A stretch of 43,750 nt of DNA, taken from contig DHMS01000023.1 in NCBI GenBank assembly GCA_002405915.1, positions 1 to 43,750 on the forward strand, given 5' to 3'. Source of the stretch: Christensenella sp. UBA4636 (lineage in GTDB: Bacteria; Bacillota; Clostridia; Christensenellales; Borkfalkiaceae). The position numbers and the translations under genes are program-made. Below, piece by piece: positions 1 to 7,567 of this stretch. The notes below the pieces were generated by a model that searched no databases, had not been told where the DNA came from, and worked only from the letters and a program-made list of their open reading frames with translations. The first letter of the stretch is position 1; the number at the start of each line of letters is the position of its first letter.

Positions 1-78
1 CAATCCTCTTTTTTGTGTACGATTTTTTTGTTAAAACAGCAAAAAAATACCAAAATCAAATCAAGTATCAAAAAAAAC

Positions 79-124
79 GGCTGTCGCAAGCTGCAAAAAA
101 TGCAACTTGCGACAGCCCCTTTTT
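79..124. terminator. Strong bidirectional intrinsic terminator
   Basis: A 12-bp stem (GGCTGTCGCAAG at 79-90 pairs with CTTGCGACAGCC at 106-117) is followed on the plus strand by CCTTTTT and on the minus strand by a run of seven T (plus A71-77). It can stop transcripts from either side. It is the second of two terminators behind the minus-strand feo operon. Bases 1-78 hold no gene that I can support. Confidence 0.85.
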
Positions 125-159
125 ACTTAAAACGCCTTACTCCGTTGTGAGTAAAGCGT
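125..159 (-). terminator. feo operon terminator
   Basis: Read on the minus strand, ACGCTTTACTC (159-149) pairs with GAGTAAGGCGT (142-132) with one mismatch, around a 6-nt loop, and is followed by TTTAAGT. It begins 14 nt after the stop codon of the last feo gene. The stronger hairpin at 79-117 backs it up. Confidence 0.6.
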
Positions 160-172
160 AAAATTTTGCGGC

Positions 173-421
173 TTAGTTGTTTTTTGTATCGTTGTGTGTG
201 GCGTCGTTTTCTTCTTTCTTGCAACAACAAGCGTCTTGTTTTTCTTTTTCTTCGCAAAGAGGGCATTTGCCGCTTTTTTTATTATCGCCCGTATTATACT
301 TTTTACAGGCGGAGCAACCGCAACAGCAATTACCGTTTTTTGCTTTTTTCACTATGCTTACTATTGCCGCTATAACGGCGGAAACAACGAAAGCTATTAA
401 AAGGTAATCGAGAAACTTCAT
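173..421 (-). CDS. FeoB-associated Cys-rich membrane protein
   Basis: An 82-residue protein with one N-terminal membrane segment (about residues 5-24) followed by a cytoplasmic tail very rich in cysteine: NCCCGCSAC at 31-39, CPLC at 53-56 and CCC at 65-67. This matches the small FeoB-associated Cys-rich membrane protein family (PF12669 type) found behind feoB in Firmicutes. The role is not settled; metal handling at the FeoB exit or complex assembly is usual speculation. The ATG overlaps the feoB stop in an ATGA, so it is the third cistron of feoA-feoB. The reading frame stays open upstream to an earlier ATG at 724, but that part lies inside feoB and lacks the family pattern, so the ATG at 421 is preferred. 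Confidence 0.85.
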   Translation of the reverse strand: MKFLDYLLIAFVVSAVIAAIVSIVKKAKNGNCCCGCSACKKYNTGDNKKSGKCPLCEEKEKQDACCCKKEENDATHNDTKNN

Positions 422-2430
422 GAAAAAATACTTCCTATCCAAAATACGGCAAGGGCGCAGACATATGCGACGGCGCATTGAACGGCTACGATTCCGAGCG
501 TAGCCCAAAACGATTTGAATTCCTTCCTTATCGTCGATACCGCCGCTATGCAAGGCGTGTAAAGGAGAGTGAACACAAGAAAGGAAATCGCCGAAAGCGG
601 CGTGAATATCGCGGGCAGAGCCGCGGCAAGCCCGTCTGCGCTTGTTCCCGCTAAGACCGCAAGCGTGGAAACGACTGCTTCTTTGGCGGTAAAGCCCGAA
701 ACGAGAGCCGTAGTGACGCGCCAATCTTCAAACCCGAGCGGGCGGAAAATAACGGATATTCCGCGACCTATATACGCAAGCAGACTTTGCGAACTGTCCG
801 TCGTAAAGTTGATTTTGTAATCGAAGCTTTGCAAAAACCAAATGATTACCGTAGCGAGCATTATTACTGTAAATGCGCGCGATAAAAAGTCTTTTGCTTT
901 CTCCCATAAAAGAAGAGCAACCGATTTTGCGGACGGGAAGCGATAGTTAGGCAATTCCATAACGAACGGAACGGGCTGACCTTTGTATATCGTGGATTTT
1001 AAAATAAGCGCGACTACGATAGATAAAAGCACTCCGAAAAGATATAACCCCATCATGACGAACGCGCCGCCGACAGGGAAGAACGCCTGAGTAAAAACCG
1101 CGTAAATAGCGATTTTAGCCGAACAGCTCATATACGGTATGAGCATAACCGTCATTTTTCTGTCGCGGTCGGAAGATACCGTTCTCGTTGCCATAACCGC
1201 GGGGACGGAGCAGCCGAAGCCCATGAGCATCGGCACGAAGCTTCTGCCGGAAAGCCCGATTTTGCGCAGCGGTTTGTCCATTATAAACGCAACGCGCGCC
1301 ATATATCCCGTATCTTCGAGAATGGAAAGGAAAAAGAAAAGGGTAACGACGATCGGCAAAAACGAAACTACGCTTCCTACGCCGGTAAAAATACCGTCGA
1401 TTAAGAGGCTTTGAAGCACGGGGTTTAGCCCGTAAGCGGTGAGCGCGTTGTCTATTACGCCTGAAAGCGATGTTATGCCTAAATCCAAAAGGTCGGAAAG
1501 ATACTTGCCTATAACGTTGAAAGTTAAAAAGAACGTGATGAAAAGTATACCCAAAAATACCGGTATAGCCGTATATTTGCCCGTCAATATCTTATCCATC
1601 TTCACCGAACGGATATGCCCTTTGCTTTCGTGGCATTTGACTACCGATTTTTCAACGACGCGTTCGATGAAGTCGTAGCGCATATCGGCAAGCGCGGCGT
1701 TGCGGTCAAGCCCCGATTCGTCCTCCATCTGCACTATGCAGTGTTCGATAAGTTCTCGTTCGTTTTCGTCGAGCGAAAGTTTGTCCGCAACGTTATCTCC
1801 GCCTTCGATTAGCTTTGTCGCGCAGAATCTCGGAGGTATTCCTATTTTTTCCGCATGGTCTTCTATTAAGTGCGTTATCGCGTGTATACAGCGGTGAACG
1901 GGCGAATCTTCCGTACAAAAATCGTATTTTTGCGGCAAAATTTTGTTTTTAGCCGTTTCTATAGCTTTGTCGATGAGTTCGGAAACGCCTTCTCCTTTTG
2001 CCGCGCTTATGGGTATAACAGGCACGCCGAGTTCGTCGCTCATTTTTTTTACGTCTATGCTTCCGCCGTTTAATCGTACTTCGTCCATCATGTTAAGGGC
2101 GAGTACGGTGGGAACGCGCAGTTCGAGCAATTGGAGCGTAAGGTATAAGTTGCGTTCGATGTTGGTTGCGTCTACGATGTTTATTATTCCGTCGGGCTTT
2201 TCTTCTATTATGTAATCGCGCGTGACGATTTCTTCCTGGGTGTAAGGTCTCAGCGAGTAAATCCCGGGCAAGTCTACGACGGTTGCCGTTTGTCCTTTGC
2301 CTTTTATAACGCCTTCTTTTCTGTCTACGGTAACGCCGGGGAAGTTGCCTACATGCTGATTAGAACCCGTGAGCGCGTTGAATAAAGTGGTTTTTCCGCA
2401 GTTTTGGTTGCCTGCTAACGCAAATCTCAT
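418..2430 (-). CDS. feoB: Ferrous iron transporter B (FeoB)
   Basis: A 670-residue FeoB, the GTPase-coupled Fe(II) permease of the cytoplasmic membrane. The N-terminal G domain shows G1 GNQNCGKT (7-14), G3 DLPG (53-56), G4 NMMD (113-116) and G5 SAAKGEG (142-148), followed by a helical GDI-like region (about 170-275). The C-terminal half holds the two Gate segments, including GCSVPAVMATR and the later SGFTAKEAVVSTL stretch, with 8 or more membrane helices. Length is normal for a Firmicutes FeoB. It is coupled to feoA (ATGA overlap at its start) and to the Cys-rich gene (ATGA overlap at its end). The Fe(II) importer suggests life under reducing conditions. Confidence 0.97.
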   Translation of the reverse strand: MRFALAGNQNCGKTTLFNALTGSNQHVGNFPGVTVDRKEGVIKGKGQTATVVDLPGIYSLRPYTQEEIVTRDYIIEEKPDGIINIVDATNIERNLYLTLQLLELRVPTVLALNMMDEVRLNGGSIDVKKMSDELGVPVIPISAAKGEGVSELIDKAIETAKNKILPQKYDFCTEDSPVHRCIHAITHLIEDHAEKIGIPPRFCATKLIEGGDNVADKLSLDENERELIEHCIVQMEDESGLDRNAALADMRYDFIERVVEKSVVKCHESKGHIRSVKMDKILTGKYTAIPVFLGILFITFFLTFNVIGKYLSDLLDLGITSLSGVIDNALTAYGLNPVLQSLLIDGIFTGVGSVVSFLPIVVTLFFFLSILEDTGYMARVAFIMDKPLRKIGLSGRSFVPMLMGFGCSVPAVMATRTVSSDRDRKMTVMLIPYMSCSAKIAIYAVFTQAFFPVGGAFVMMGLYLFGVLLSIVVALILKSTIYKGQPVPFVMELPNYRFPSAKSVALLLWEKAKDFLSRAFTVIMLATVIIWFLQSFDYKINFTTDSSQSLLAYIGRGISVIFRPLGFEDWRVTTALVSGFTAKEAVVSTLAVLAGTSADGLAAALPAIFTPLSAISFLVFTLLYTPCIAAVSTIRKEFKSFWATLGIVAVQCAVAYVCALAVFWIGSIFS

Positions 2431-2666
2431 AATTTTTCTTCCTTTTCCGCAGTGATTTCTATCTTAACGGCTTCTTCTTTTCTGAGCGTAAGTTCGTAAC
2501 CGCGAATAAAAATTTCGATAGGGTCGCCCATAGGCGCGATTTTGCGCAAAACAACCCTCGTCCTCGGCGTAAGCCCCATGTCGAGCAAACGGCACCTAAG
2601 TGCGCCTTCGCCGTTAACAGCAGTAATCGTTGCGCTTTCGCCGGGCTTTAACCGGTCTAAAGTCAT
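2427..2666 (-). CDS. feoA: FeoA SH3-like protein
   Basis: A 79-residue FeoA-type SH3-fold protein. It carries the typical LxxLKPGExAxI opening and the RCRLLDMGLTPRTRV segment, and ends in the conserved beta-strand pattern IRGYELTLRKEEAVKI. FeoA is needed for FeoB-mediated Fe(II) uptake, probably by contacting the FeoB G domain. I chose the ATG at 2666 because GGGAGA lies about 8 nt upstream. An in-frame ATG at 2714 would place the promoter -10 and palindrome inside the coding sequence. The stop overlaps the feoB start in ATGA, so the two are translationally coupled. Confidence 0.93.
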   Translation of the reverse strand: MTLDRLKPGESATITAVNGEGALRCRLLDMGLTPRTRVVLRKIAPMGDPIEIFIRGYELTLRKEEAVKIEITAEKEEKL

Positions 2667-2694
2667 ATTTTTATCTCCCGAAAATCGATAAAAT

Positions 2695-2734
2695 TTATAA
2701 TAATTATTATACATGTTTTTTCTCTATAAGTCAA
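2695..2734 (-). promoter_or_regulatory. feo promoter with Fur/PerR-like operator
   Basis: On the minus strand a -35 TTGACT (2734-2729), a 17-nt spacer and a perfect -10 TATAAT (2711-2706) precede feoA. The -10 sits inside a perfect 16-bp palindrome, TATAATAATTATTATA (2696-2711). Read on the plus strand, 2695-2709 matches the 7-1-7 PerR box TTATAATnATTATAA at all but one or two bases. Binding of a Fur-family repressor there would block RNA polymerase. AT-rich palindromes can occur by chance, so the regulator is inferred. Confidence 0.7.
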
Positions 2735-2813
2735 TCTATTAGCGTATAACTAATTTTTTTACATAACATTATTTAAACTTTAAAATTCGTTTTGATTATT
2801 TTTGTTTTCGACC

Positions 2814-2842
2814 TTGACAAAACGAATTATATATGATAAAAT
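2814..2842 (+). promoter_or_regulatory. Sigma-A promoter of the TerB-like pair
   Basis: TTGACA (2814-2819), a 17-nt spacer and TAAAAT (2837-2842). It diverges from the feo promoter. The transcript start would fall near 2849, just before the palindromic element at 2856-2881. Confidence 0.75.
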
Positions 2843-2855
2843 AAACATAGTAAAC

Positions 2856-2881
2856 ATAGGGATAAGGAATGCAATCCCTAT
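2856..2881 (+). repeat. Small palindromic element, copy A
   Basis: TAGGGAT (2857-2863) and ATCCCTA (2874-2880) flank the 10-nt loop AAGGAATGCA. The same element, inverted and with 8 of 10 loop bases kept, lies at 26841-26866, and its half sequence occurs as inverted arms at 28840-28852 and 28906-28918. All copies sit in 5' leaders. In an mRNA it would form a hairpin close to the 5' end. Confidence 0.65.
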
Positions 2882-2904
2882 AAAATAAATAGAGAGGTAA
2901 AAAA

Positions 2905-3318
2905 ATGAATTTTCAAGAACTTTTACAACATTACGTTAACTCTTCATACGAAGATTTGGTAGAGGGCGCAAAGAACGACCTTTGCGTTATAGGCAAAGAA
3001 CTCGGTAGCGCAGATGAATTAGCTAAGCTTGCAATTGCGGTTACGCTCACTTGTTTCGGCGTTGACGGTGCTTTTACCGGCAAAGAACACGATTTTATGT
3101 GCGACGTATTGTCAAAAATCGGTTACGAAAGCGCTAAGAACATGGTACAGACTGTTTACGATAATCAAAAAGCGGCGGAAGAAAACCTCGATAAATTTGT
3201 TGACGGTTTGAACGACGAAACGAAAACAATTCTTGTCGACTATGTTTGCCGCGTTCTCGCCGTCGACGAAGAATTGAAAGTTCCCGAAATCAAGTTTATT
3301 CAAAAGCTTATCGCGTAA
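2905..3318 (+). CDS. TerB-like helical protein, first paralogue
   Basis: A 137-residue, all-helical, soluble and acidic protein. The segments FGVDGAFTGKEHDFMCDVL (about 52-70) and LAVDEELKVPEIKFIQKLI (about 118-136) have the D-G/E-x-F/L-x-x-x-E pattern of the TerB-like (tellurite resistance B) helical bundle, where paired acidic loops can bind a metal ion. I could not assign a function. The next gene is a clear paralogue, starting 1 nt inside this one (TAATG). RBS GAGAGG. Transcription probably starts from the promoter at 2814. Confidence 0.65.
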   Translation: MNFQELLQHYVNSSYEDLVEGAKNDLCVIGKELGSADELAKLAIAVTLTCFGVDGAFTGKEHDFMCDVLSKIGYESAKNMVQTVYDNQKAAEENLDKFVDGLNDETKTILVDYVCRVLAVDEELKVPEIKFIQKLIA

Positions 3319-3773
3319 TGAAAATGACTCAGTATAAGCCGCTCAAAGTGTTGCTTCAAGAAAAGCTCGATACTCCGAAAAAGGACCTTATCAAGGACAT
3401 AAACGCTTCGAGAAAGATTGTTTGGAAAGTCGTAAAAGGACTGTCGAAAGTTACTCAGGGCAAAAGAATGAGCGAAAAAGAGTTCATGTCCGCAGTCTTT
3501 TTTACGTGCGCTATAGTCGACGATACTTTTACGATTGCCGAGTATGAACTTATGTGTTCGGTGCTTGGTCGCATGACAAAGGAAAGGGCAAACGCTTTGT
3601 TTCAGTCTTTTTTAAATAGAAAGAACGATATGTTGTCTTTGCTTGATAAGATTGTCGATGACTTCGATTGGGGTACGAAAAACGCACTTCTCGATATTAT
3701 CGTTGACATTTTGTGCGTAGACGGCAGGCTTGAAGTACCCGAAATTTCTTATATACAAAAACTGATAAATTAA
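3318..3773 (+). CDS. TerB-like helical protein, second paralogue
   Basis: 151 residues. The C-terminal half matches the preceding protein almost strand for strand: CAIVDDTFTIAEYELMCSVL against CFGVDGAFTGKEHDFMCDVL, and LCVDGRLEVPEISYIQKLI against LAVDEELKVPEIKFIQKLI. It has an extra basic N-terminus (about 1-50, rich in Lys). The ATG at 3318 overlaps the upstream TAA by one base, which favours translational coupling and a heteromer. An in-frame ATG at 3246 lies inside the upstream gene and is not preferred. Function unknown. Confidence 0.65.
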   Translation: MKMTQYKPLKVLLQEKLDTPKKDLIKDINASRKIVWKVVKGLSKVTQGKRMSEKEFMSAVFFTCAIVDDTFTIAEYELMCSVLGRMTKERANALFQSFLNRKNDMLSLLDKIVDDFDWGTKNALLDIIVDILCVDGRLEVPEISYIQKLIN

Positions 3774-3783
3774 AAAAGGAAAG

Positions 3784-3822
3784 CCGCCCGTCGCGTTTCA
3801 CGCTTTCGGGCGGTTCGGTTTT
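3784..3822 (+). terminator. Intrinsic terminator after the TerB-like pair
   Basis: CCGCCCG (3784-3790) pairs with CGGGCGG (3807-3813); an inner GCG/CGC can extend the fold. TTCGGTTTT follows. It ends 6 nt before the next gene, so that gene may depend on read-through. Confidence 0.6.
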
Positions 3823-3827
3823 AAAGT

Positions 3828-4760
3828 ATGAAATATTTAAGAGGCTTTTTAACGTTCGTGCGGGTCTACCGCGTTCTTGCCGCGATAGTTCTCGGCTTTG
3901 TTGCGGTAGGGTTTGTGTTTTCTTGTGCGGCGCTTGCCTCGGTTAACGCAATGCTTAACGACAAATTTATGGAATATTTGAGCAGCAGCGGAATTAAGCC
4001 GACAAGAGAACAAATAATCGTTTCGTTTGTTTATGCGGTAGCGGTAATTGCGGCGACGATTCCTCTACTGTGTATGATTTTGTCGCTATGTAGCGAGGTA
4101 ATCGAGAAAGGCACGCCTTTTTATGAATCTTGTGTCAAGAAAATGCGGGTTCTCGGTATTTACTATATCGCTCTCGCGCTGTTTGCGAGCATTTTGTCGC
4201 TTATTTTCAAACTTGCTTTCGGATTGGGTTTTACTATCGATATCGGTGATATTTTTTATGGTTGCATATATATTGCCGCTTCGTTTATCGTCGATTACGG
4301 TGTGGGCTTACAGAGCGATTGTTTGCCTTTACCGAGCGAAAAAATGCTTATCGAATCGCCGCCTAACGAAAAGACTTTTTCGGTTGCCGTTCCGGCAGGC
4401 GAACCCGAAAGCCGTGTAAGCAAAAAAGAGGGGGACGCCCCGGTGCGTTTAGCTGCTCGTAAAACGAACACGGAAAACACGCAGACATGTTTTTTTACGT
4501 TTGAAGATTTCATAGAACCTTGTGAAGAGGTGTTTATAACGGAAAGCACAAATTATTCGTTGAAAATAGAAGTAAACGCTACGGGTGTTGCAAGCGTGAA
4601 AACAACTTATGCTTCCGGCGAAGTTATTTCTTCTTTCGAAGGTCTTTCCGCGGGTGCCGTAAAAATTGCTCTTCCGTACGTCGGCGAGTACAAAGTTCAA
4701 GCCGTTGTGACGAAAGGCAGCGGAAAAGTGAAAGTGACGCTTGAAAAGGAGGCAAAGTAA
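3828..4760 (+). CDS. DUF2975-like membrane protein with C-terminal beta domain
   Basis: 310 residues. Four membrane helices (about 13-37, 63-88, 107-130, 137-160) with the DUF2975-type landmarks GTPF between helices 2 and 3 and DYGVGLQ at the end of helix 4. A Lys/Glu/Pro-rich linker (about 165-220) leads to a C-terminal domain of about 90 residues that looks beta-rich. Its last segment (GEY, nine residues, K, two residues, GKV-x-V) recurs at the end of the lipoprotein at 5306-5701. The next gene encodes a second DUF2975-like protein 1 nt downstream. No clear RBS precedes the ATG. Function unknown; DUF2975 proteins are often next to small XRE regulators, but none is seen here. Confidence 0.65.
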   Translation: MKYLRGFLTFVRVYRVLAAIVLGFVAVGFVFSCAALASVNAMLNDKFMEYLSSSGIKPTREQIIVSFVYAVAVIAATIPLLCMILSLCSEVIEKGTPFYESCVKKMRVLGIYYIALALFASILSLIFKLAFGLGFTIDIGDIFYGCIYIAASFIVDYGVGLQSDCLPLPSEKMLIESPPNEKTFSVAVPAGEPESRVSKKEGDAPVRLAARKTNTENTQTCFFTFEDFIEPCEEVFITESTNYSLKIEVNATGVASVKTTYASGEVISSFEGLSAGAVKIALPYVGEYKVQAVVTKGSGKVKVTLEKEAK

Positions 4761-4761
4761 A

Positions 4762-5322
4762 ATGACCGATTTAACGAAAGCAAAAAAAGCTTTGAAAGTA
4801 TGGTTTGTATTTTTGCTGTGTTGCGTAGTTATTTGCGGAATATTAAGTATATTGTATTGCGTTTCGGCAATTCTCATATTAGCGGGAACGAACATTATCT
4901 TACTCAGCCCGGCAATAGCTGTCGTAACCCCCGCCGAAAGCTCCGGAAGCTACTTTTTCGGTGACGTTATGAGCGCTGTCTTTTTCGCGTTTATTATGGC
5001 GGTAGTTATTTTCCAGATGGTAATGTTCTTAATTTCAAAAAAAGAAGGAACGCCGTTCACAAGGAAAAATTACATATCGTACTTAGTGTCGTCGATTTTG
5101 TATTTTGCCGGATGTATAGTGCTGTTTTTTATATCGCTTATTGTTAGTGTAAAAATCGGGGGGACGGGTAATTCGTTCTCTTCATACGTTTTGGCGCTTC
5201 CTTTGGGTGTAATGAGCGCGATTATAGCGGCGTTTATCCGTTACGGAGTTTATCTCGAAGAGTATAAAAAAGATAAATATGCAAAAAGAGAAGAGGTGTC
5301 GGAAGATGAAAAATGCGTTTAA
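4762..5322 (+). CDS. DUF2975-like membrane protein
   Basis: 186 residues with four predicted membrane helices (about 14-42, 63-88, 107-130, 146-165). GTPFTRKNY before helix 3 and FIRYGVYLEEYKKD after helix 4 match the DUF2975 pattern GxPFxxxNv...ifryGxxLqee. The ATG at 4762 has AAAGGAGG at an ideal distance inside the end of the preceding gene; an in-frame ATG at 4741 would lie upstream of that RBS. It is shorter than its neighbour because it lacks the C-terminal beta domain. Probably one operon with 3828-6264. Function unknown. Confidence 0.65.
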   Translation: MTDLTKAKKALKVWFVFLLCCVVICGILSILYCVSAILILAGTNIILLSPAIAVVTPAESSGSYFFGDVMSAVFFAFIMAVVIFQMVMFLISKKEGTPFTRKNYISYLVSSILYFAGCIVLFFISLIVSVKIGGTGNSFSSYVLALPLGVMSAIIAAFIRYGVYLEEYKKDKYAKREEVSEDEKCV

Positions 5323-5701
5323 TCGACTTATAGCTCTACTTTTTGCGGCATTTGCATTTACTTTAACCGCTTGCGGAGCGGACTTTGTCGGCAATAAAAT
5401 TTATAACGGCGTTTTGGGCGATTATACGCTTGACTTTTCCGCTTTGAATAGGAGCGAAAAGCAAACGGTTACCGTAAAAGAGGACGAAAGCGTTTTCGAC
5501 GTTGAAATCACGGTTGACGAGGGAAGGCTCGATATCGAAATTTTTTCCGAAAGCGGCGAAAAAGTTTACGTCGGCAATGATTTGCAAACGGCAAGTTTTT
5601 CGCTCGATAAGCTCAAAAAGGGGCGTTACGATATCACCGTTACCGGCGAAAAGGCGAAAGGCAAAGTCGTCGTAAAAATAAGAGGCAACGAACAACAATG
5701 A
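5306..5701 (+). CDS. Small lipoprotein with beta-sandwich-like domain
   Basis: 131 residues. The signal peptide MKNAFNRLIALLFAAFAF ends in the lipobox LTAC, so the mature protein should be lipid-anchored outside the membrane. The remainder (about 100 residues) alternates beta-strand-like segments and ends in a GRY-x9-K-x2-GKV motif, also seen at the C-terminus of the DUF2975-like protein at 3828-4760. It overlaps the preceding gene by 17 nt, with GAGGTG about 9 nt upstream of the chosen ATG, and overlaps the following acetyltransferase gene in ATGA. Function unknown. Confidence 0.7.
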   Translation: MKNAFNRLIALLFAAFAFTLTACGADFVGNKIYNGVLGDYTLDFSALNRSEKQTVTVKEDESVFDVEITVDEGRLDIEIFSESGEKVYVGNDLQTASFSLDKLKKGRYDITVTGEKAKGKVVVKIRGNEQQ

Positions 5702-6264
5702 ATGCGGTTATCGACATAACGGGCGTTATGCTCAGAACAAAACGGCTCACTTTGCGCCCTTTTAAAAAGAGCGACGCAGCCGACCTTTTCGAATACGCTT
5801 CCGTCGCAGGGGTGGGCGAAGCGGCGGGCTGGAATCATCATGAAAATATGGACGAAACGCATTACGTTCTCGATAAGTTTATCCAAGAAAAACGCGTCTT
5901 CGCCGTCGAATACAATAATAAAGTTATAGGTTCCGTGGAGTTGGAGCGTTACGCGGAAGAAAGCTACCCCGAACTAAAAAACTTGAAAGGCACGGAAATC
6001 GGCTATGCTTTTTCAAAAGATTTTTGGGGCTTAGGATTAGCGACGGAAGCCGTTAACGAAGTTATAGACCGACTTTTTATCGTAGACGGGCTTGATTTCG
6101 TGCTTTCCGGATACTTTGACGGCAACTTGCGTTCTGCTCGCGTTCAACAAAAATTAGGCTTTAAGTACTTGAAAACTTTGCCGCGGCTCACCGCGTGGGG
6201 CGAAGAAAAACAAACGAAAATGAATATAATATACAGGCAAGTTTGCTTGGAGCCTAAACTTTAA
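5698..6264 (+). CDS. GNAT acetyltransferase, RimJ/RimL type
   Basis: 188 residues of the GCN5-related N-acetyltransferase fold, closest by eye to the RimJ/RimL/YdaF group. Signs are the opening RTKRLTLRPFKKSDAADLF (13-31), the acetyl-CoA loop region IGYAFSKDFWGLGLATEAV (about 101-119) and the C-terminal NLRSARVQQKLGFKYLKTL (about 142-160), where N-x-x-S-x-x-V-x-x-K-x-G-F is characteristic. The substrate cannot be told; such enzymes acetylate N-termini of ribosomal proteins or small amines. It is coupled (ATGA) to the upstream lipoprotein gene and closes this operon. Confidence 0.85.
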   Translation: MNAVIDITGVMLRTKRLTLRPFKKSDAADLFEYASVAGVGEAAGWNHHENMDETHYVLDKFIQEKRVFAVEYNNKVIGSVELERYAEESYPELKNLKGTEIGYAFSKDFWGLGLATEAVNEVIDRLFIVDGLDFVLSGYFDGNLRSARVQQKLGFKYLKTLPRLTAWGEEKQTKMNIIYRQVCLEPKL

Positions 6265-6323
6265 AAATTTGACCTAATTACAGACTAAAAATATATAATA
6301 AAGTAATAAAGGACATACAAAAA

Positions 6324-6360
6324 CCTCCCGACCTGAAAAACAAGTCGGGAGGCGATTTTT
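6324..6360. terminator. Bidirectional intrinsic terminator
   Basis: CCTCCCGAC (6324-6332) pairs with GTCGGGAGG (6344-6352). T-runs follow on both strands (ATTTTT on plus; TTTTTG on minus from A319-323). It separates the convergent acetyltransferase and fba genes. Confidence 0.9.
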
Positions 6361-6398
6361 ATTTTTTGAGGTGGTTAATCTGACTTGAAGTCATTTAA

Positions 6399-7373
6399 TT
6401 AAAGGCATTCTTCCGCTTTGCCGGCGCAGCCGAGAACGTCGCGAAGTTTGTGACGAACGAGTTCTTTGATGTTGGCTCTTGCGGGTTTGAGATACTCTCT
6501 CGGGTCGAACTTTTCGGGGTGTTCGGCGAAGAACTTTCTAATCGTTCCCGTCATAGCAAGCCTCAAATCGGAGTCGATATTGATTTTGCAAACGGAGAGC
6601 TTAGCCGCTTCGCGGAGCTGGTCTTCGGGAACGCCGATAGCGTTAGGCATTTTGCCGCCGAATTCGTTTATCATTTTAACGTATTCCTGCGGAACGGAAG
6701 AAGAACCGTGTAAAACTATCGGGAAGCCGGGGAGGCGTTTGGAAACTTCTTCGAGAATGTCGAAACGAAGTGCGGGAGGAACGAGTATGCCTTGTTCGTT
6801 GAGCGTGCATTGTTCCGGCTTAAACTTGTATGCGCCGTGGGAAGTACCGATAGCTATAGCAAGCGAGTCAACGCCCGTTTTCGTAACGAATTCTTCAACT
6901 TCTTCGGGGCGGGTGTAGGAACCTACCGCATGGCTGACTTCGTCCTCTATGCCGGCAAGCGTGCCGAGTTCGCCTTCAACCACAACGCCGTGGTCATGCG
7001 CGTATTCTACGACTTTTTTGGTGAGTTCGATATTGTCCGCAAAGGAATGAGCGGAACCGTCGATCATAACGGAAGAGAAACCGCCGTCAATGCAGGATTT
7101 GCAAGTTTCGAAGTCGGGACCATGGTCGAGGTGGAGAACGATGGGAATTTCCGGGCATTCGATAACGGCAGCTTCCACGAGCTTAATGAGGTAAGTGTGG
7201 TTAGCGTAAGCGCGCGCGCCTTTGGAAACCTGTAAAATAACAGGGGCTTTTTCTTCTTTGCAAGCTTCCGTGATACCCTGGACGATTTCCATGTTGTTCA
7301 CGTTGAACGCGCCGATGGCGTAACCGTTCTTGTAAGCTTTTTCAAACATCTTTTTAGACGTAACGAGTGGCAT
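6399..7373 (-). CDS. fba: Class II fructose-1,6-bisphosphate aldolase
   Basis: 324 residues. A zinc-dependent aldolase splitting fructose-1,6-bisphosphate into DHAP and glyceraldehyde-3-phosphate in glycolysis. Visible landmarks: HLDHG at 81-85 with catalytic Asp83 and zinc ligand His84, GELG at 134-137, GTSHGAYK with His179, and LHGSSSV with His222. This is the FbaA/GatY type widespread in Firmicutes. The start at 7373 is set by GGAGGAATT just upstream; an ATG 15 nt earlier contains that RBS within its own first codons and is rejected. It is monocistronic, between its own promoter and the bidirectional terminator at 6324-6360. Confidence 0.95.
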   Translation of the reverse strand: MPLVTSKKMFEKAYKNGYAIGAFNVNNMEIVQGITEACKEEKAPVILQVSKGARAYANHTYLIKLVEAAVIECPEIPIVLHLDHGPDFETCKSCIDGGFSSVMIDGSAHSFADNIELTKKVVEYAHDHGVVVEGELGTLAGIEDEVSHAVGSYTRPEEVEEFVTKTGVDSLAIAIGTSHGAYKFKPEQCTLNEQGILVPPALRFDILEEVSKRLPGFPIVLHGSSSVPQEYVKMINEFGGKMPNAIGVPEDQLREAAKLSVCKINIDSDLRLAMTGTIRKFFAEHPEKFDPREYLKPARANIKELVRHKLRDVLGCAGKAEECL

Positions 7374-7405
7374 AAATAATTCCTCCAATCTTTTATTACG
7401 CGCTC

Positions 7406-7435
7406 ATTATACACCAAACAAAGTTGTTTTTGCAA
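7406..7435 (-). promoter_or_regulatory. fba promoter
   Basis: On the minus strand TTGCAA (7435-7430), an 18-nt spacer and a perfect TATAAT (7411-7406) lie 33 nt upstream of the fba start codon. Confidence 0.7.
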
Positions 7436-7567
7436 TCTTTTTAACGCGTTTTTTTAATTTTTGCAATGTTTTTCTCGCCGAAAGATAAAAAGAGCGAAAA
7501 ATTTTTCATGTTTTGTCGTTATGTGGCGGTTTAAGGGACGATTCGCCGAAAAACGCGTTCAAAACGC

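Noticed and set aside
422..724. N-terminal extension of the FeoB-associated protein from an ATG at 724
   Set aside because: It lies fully inside feoB in another frame, has no family similarity, and the ATGA-coupled start at 421 matches the family.
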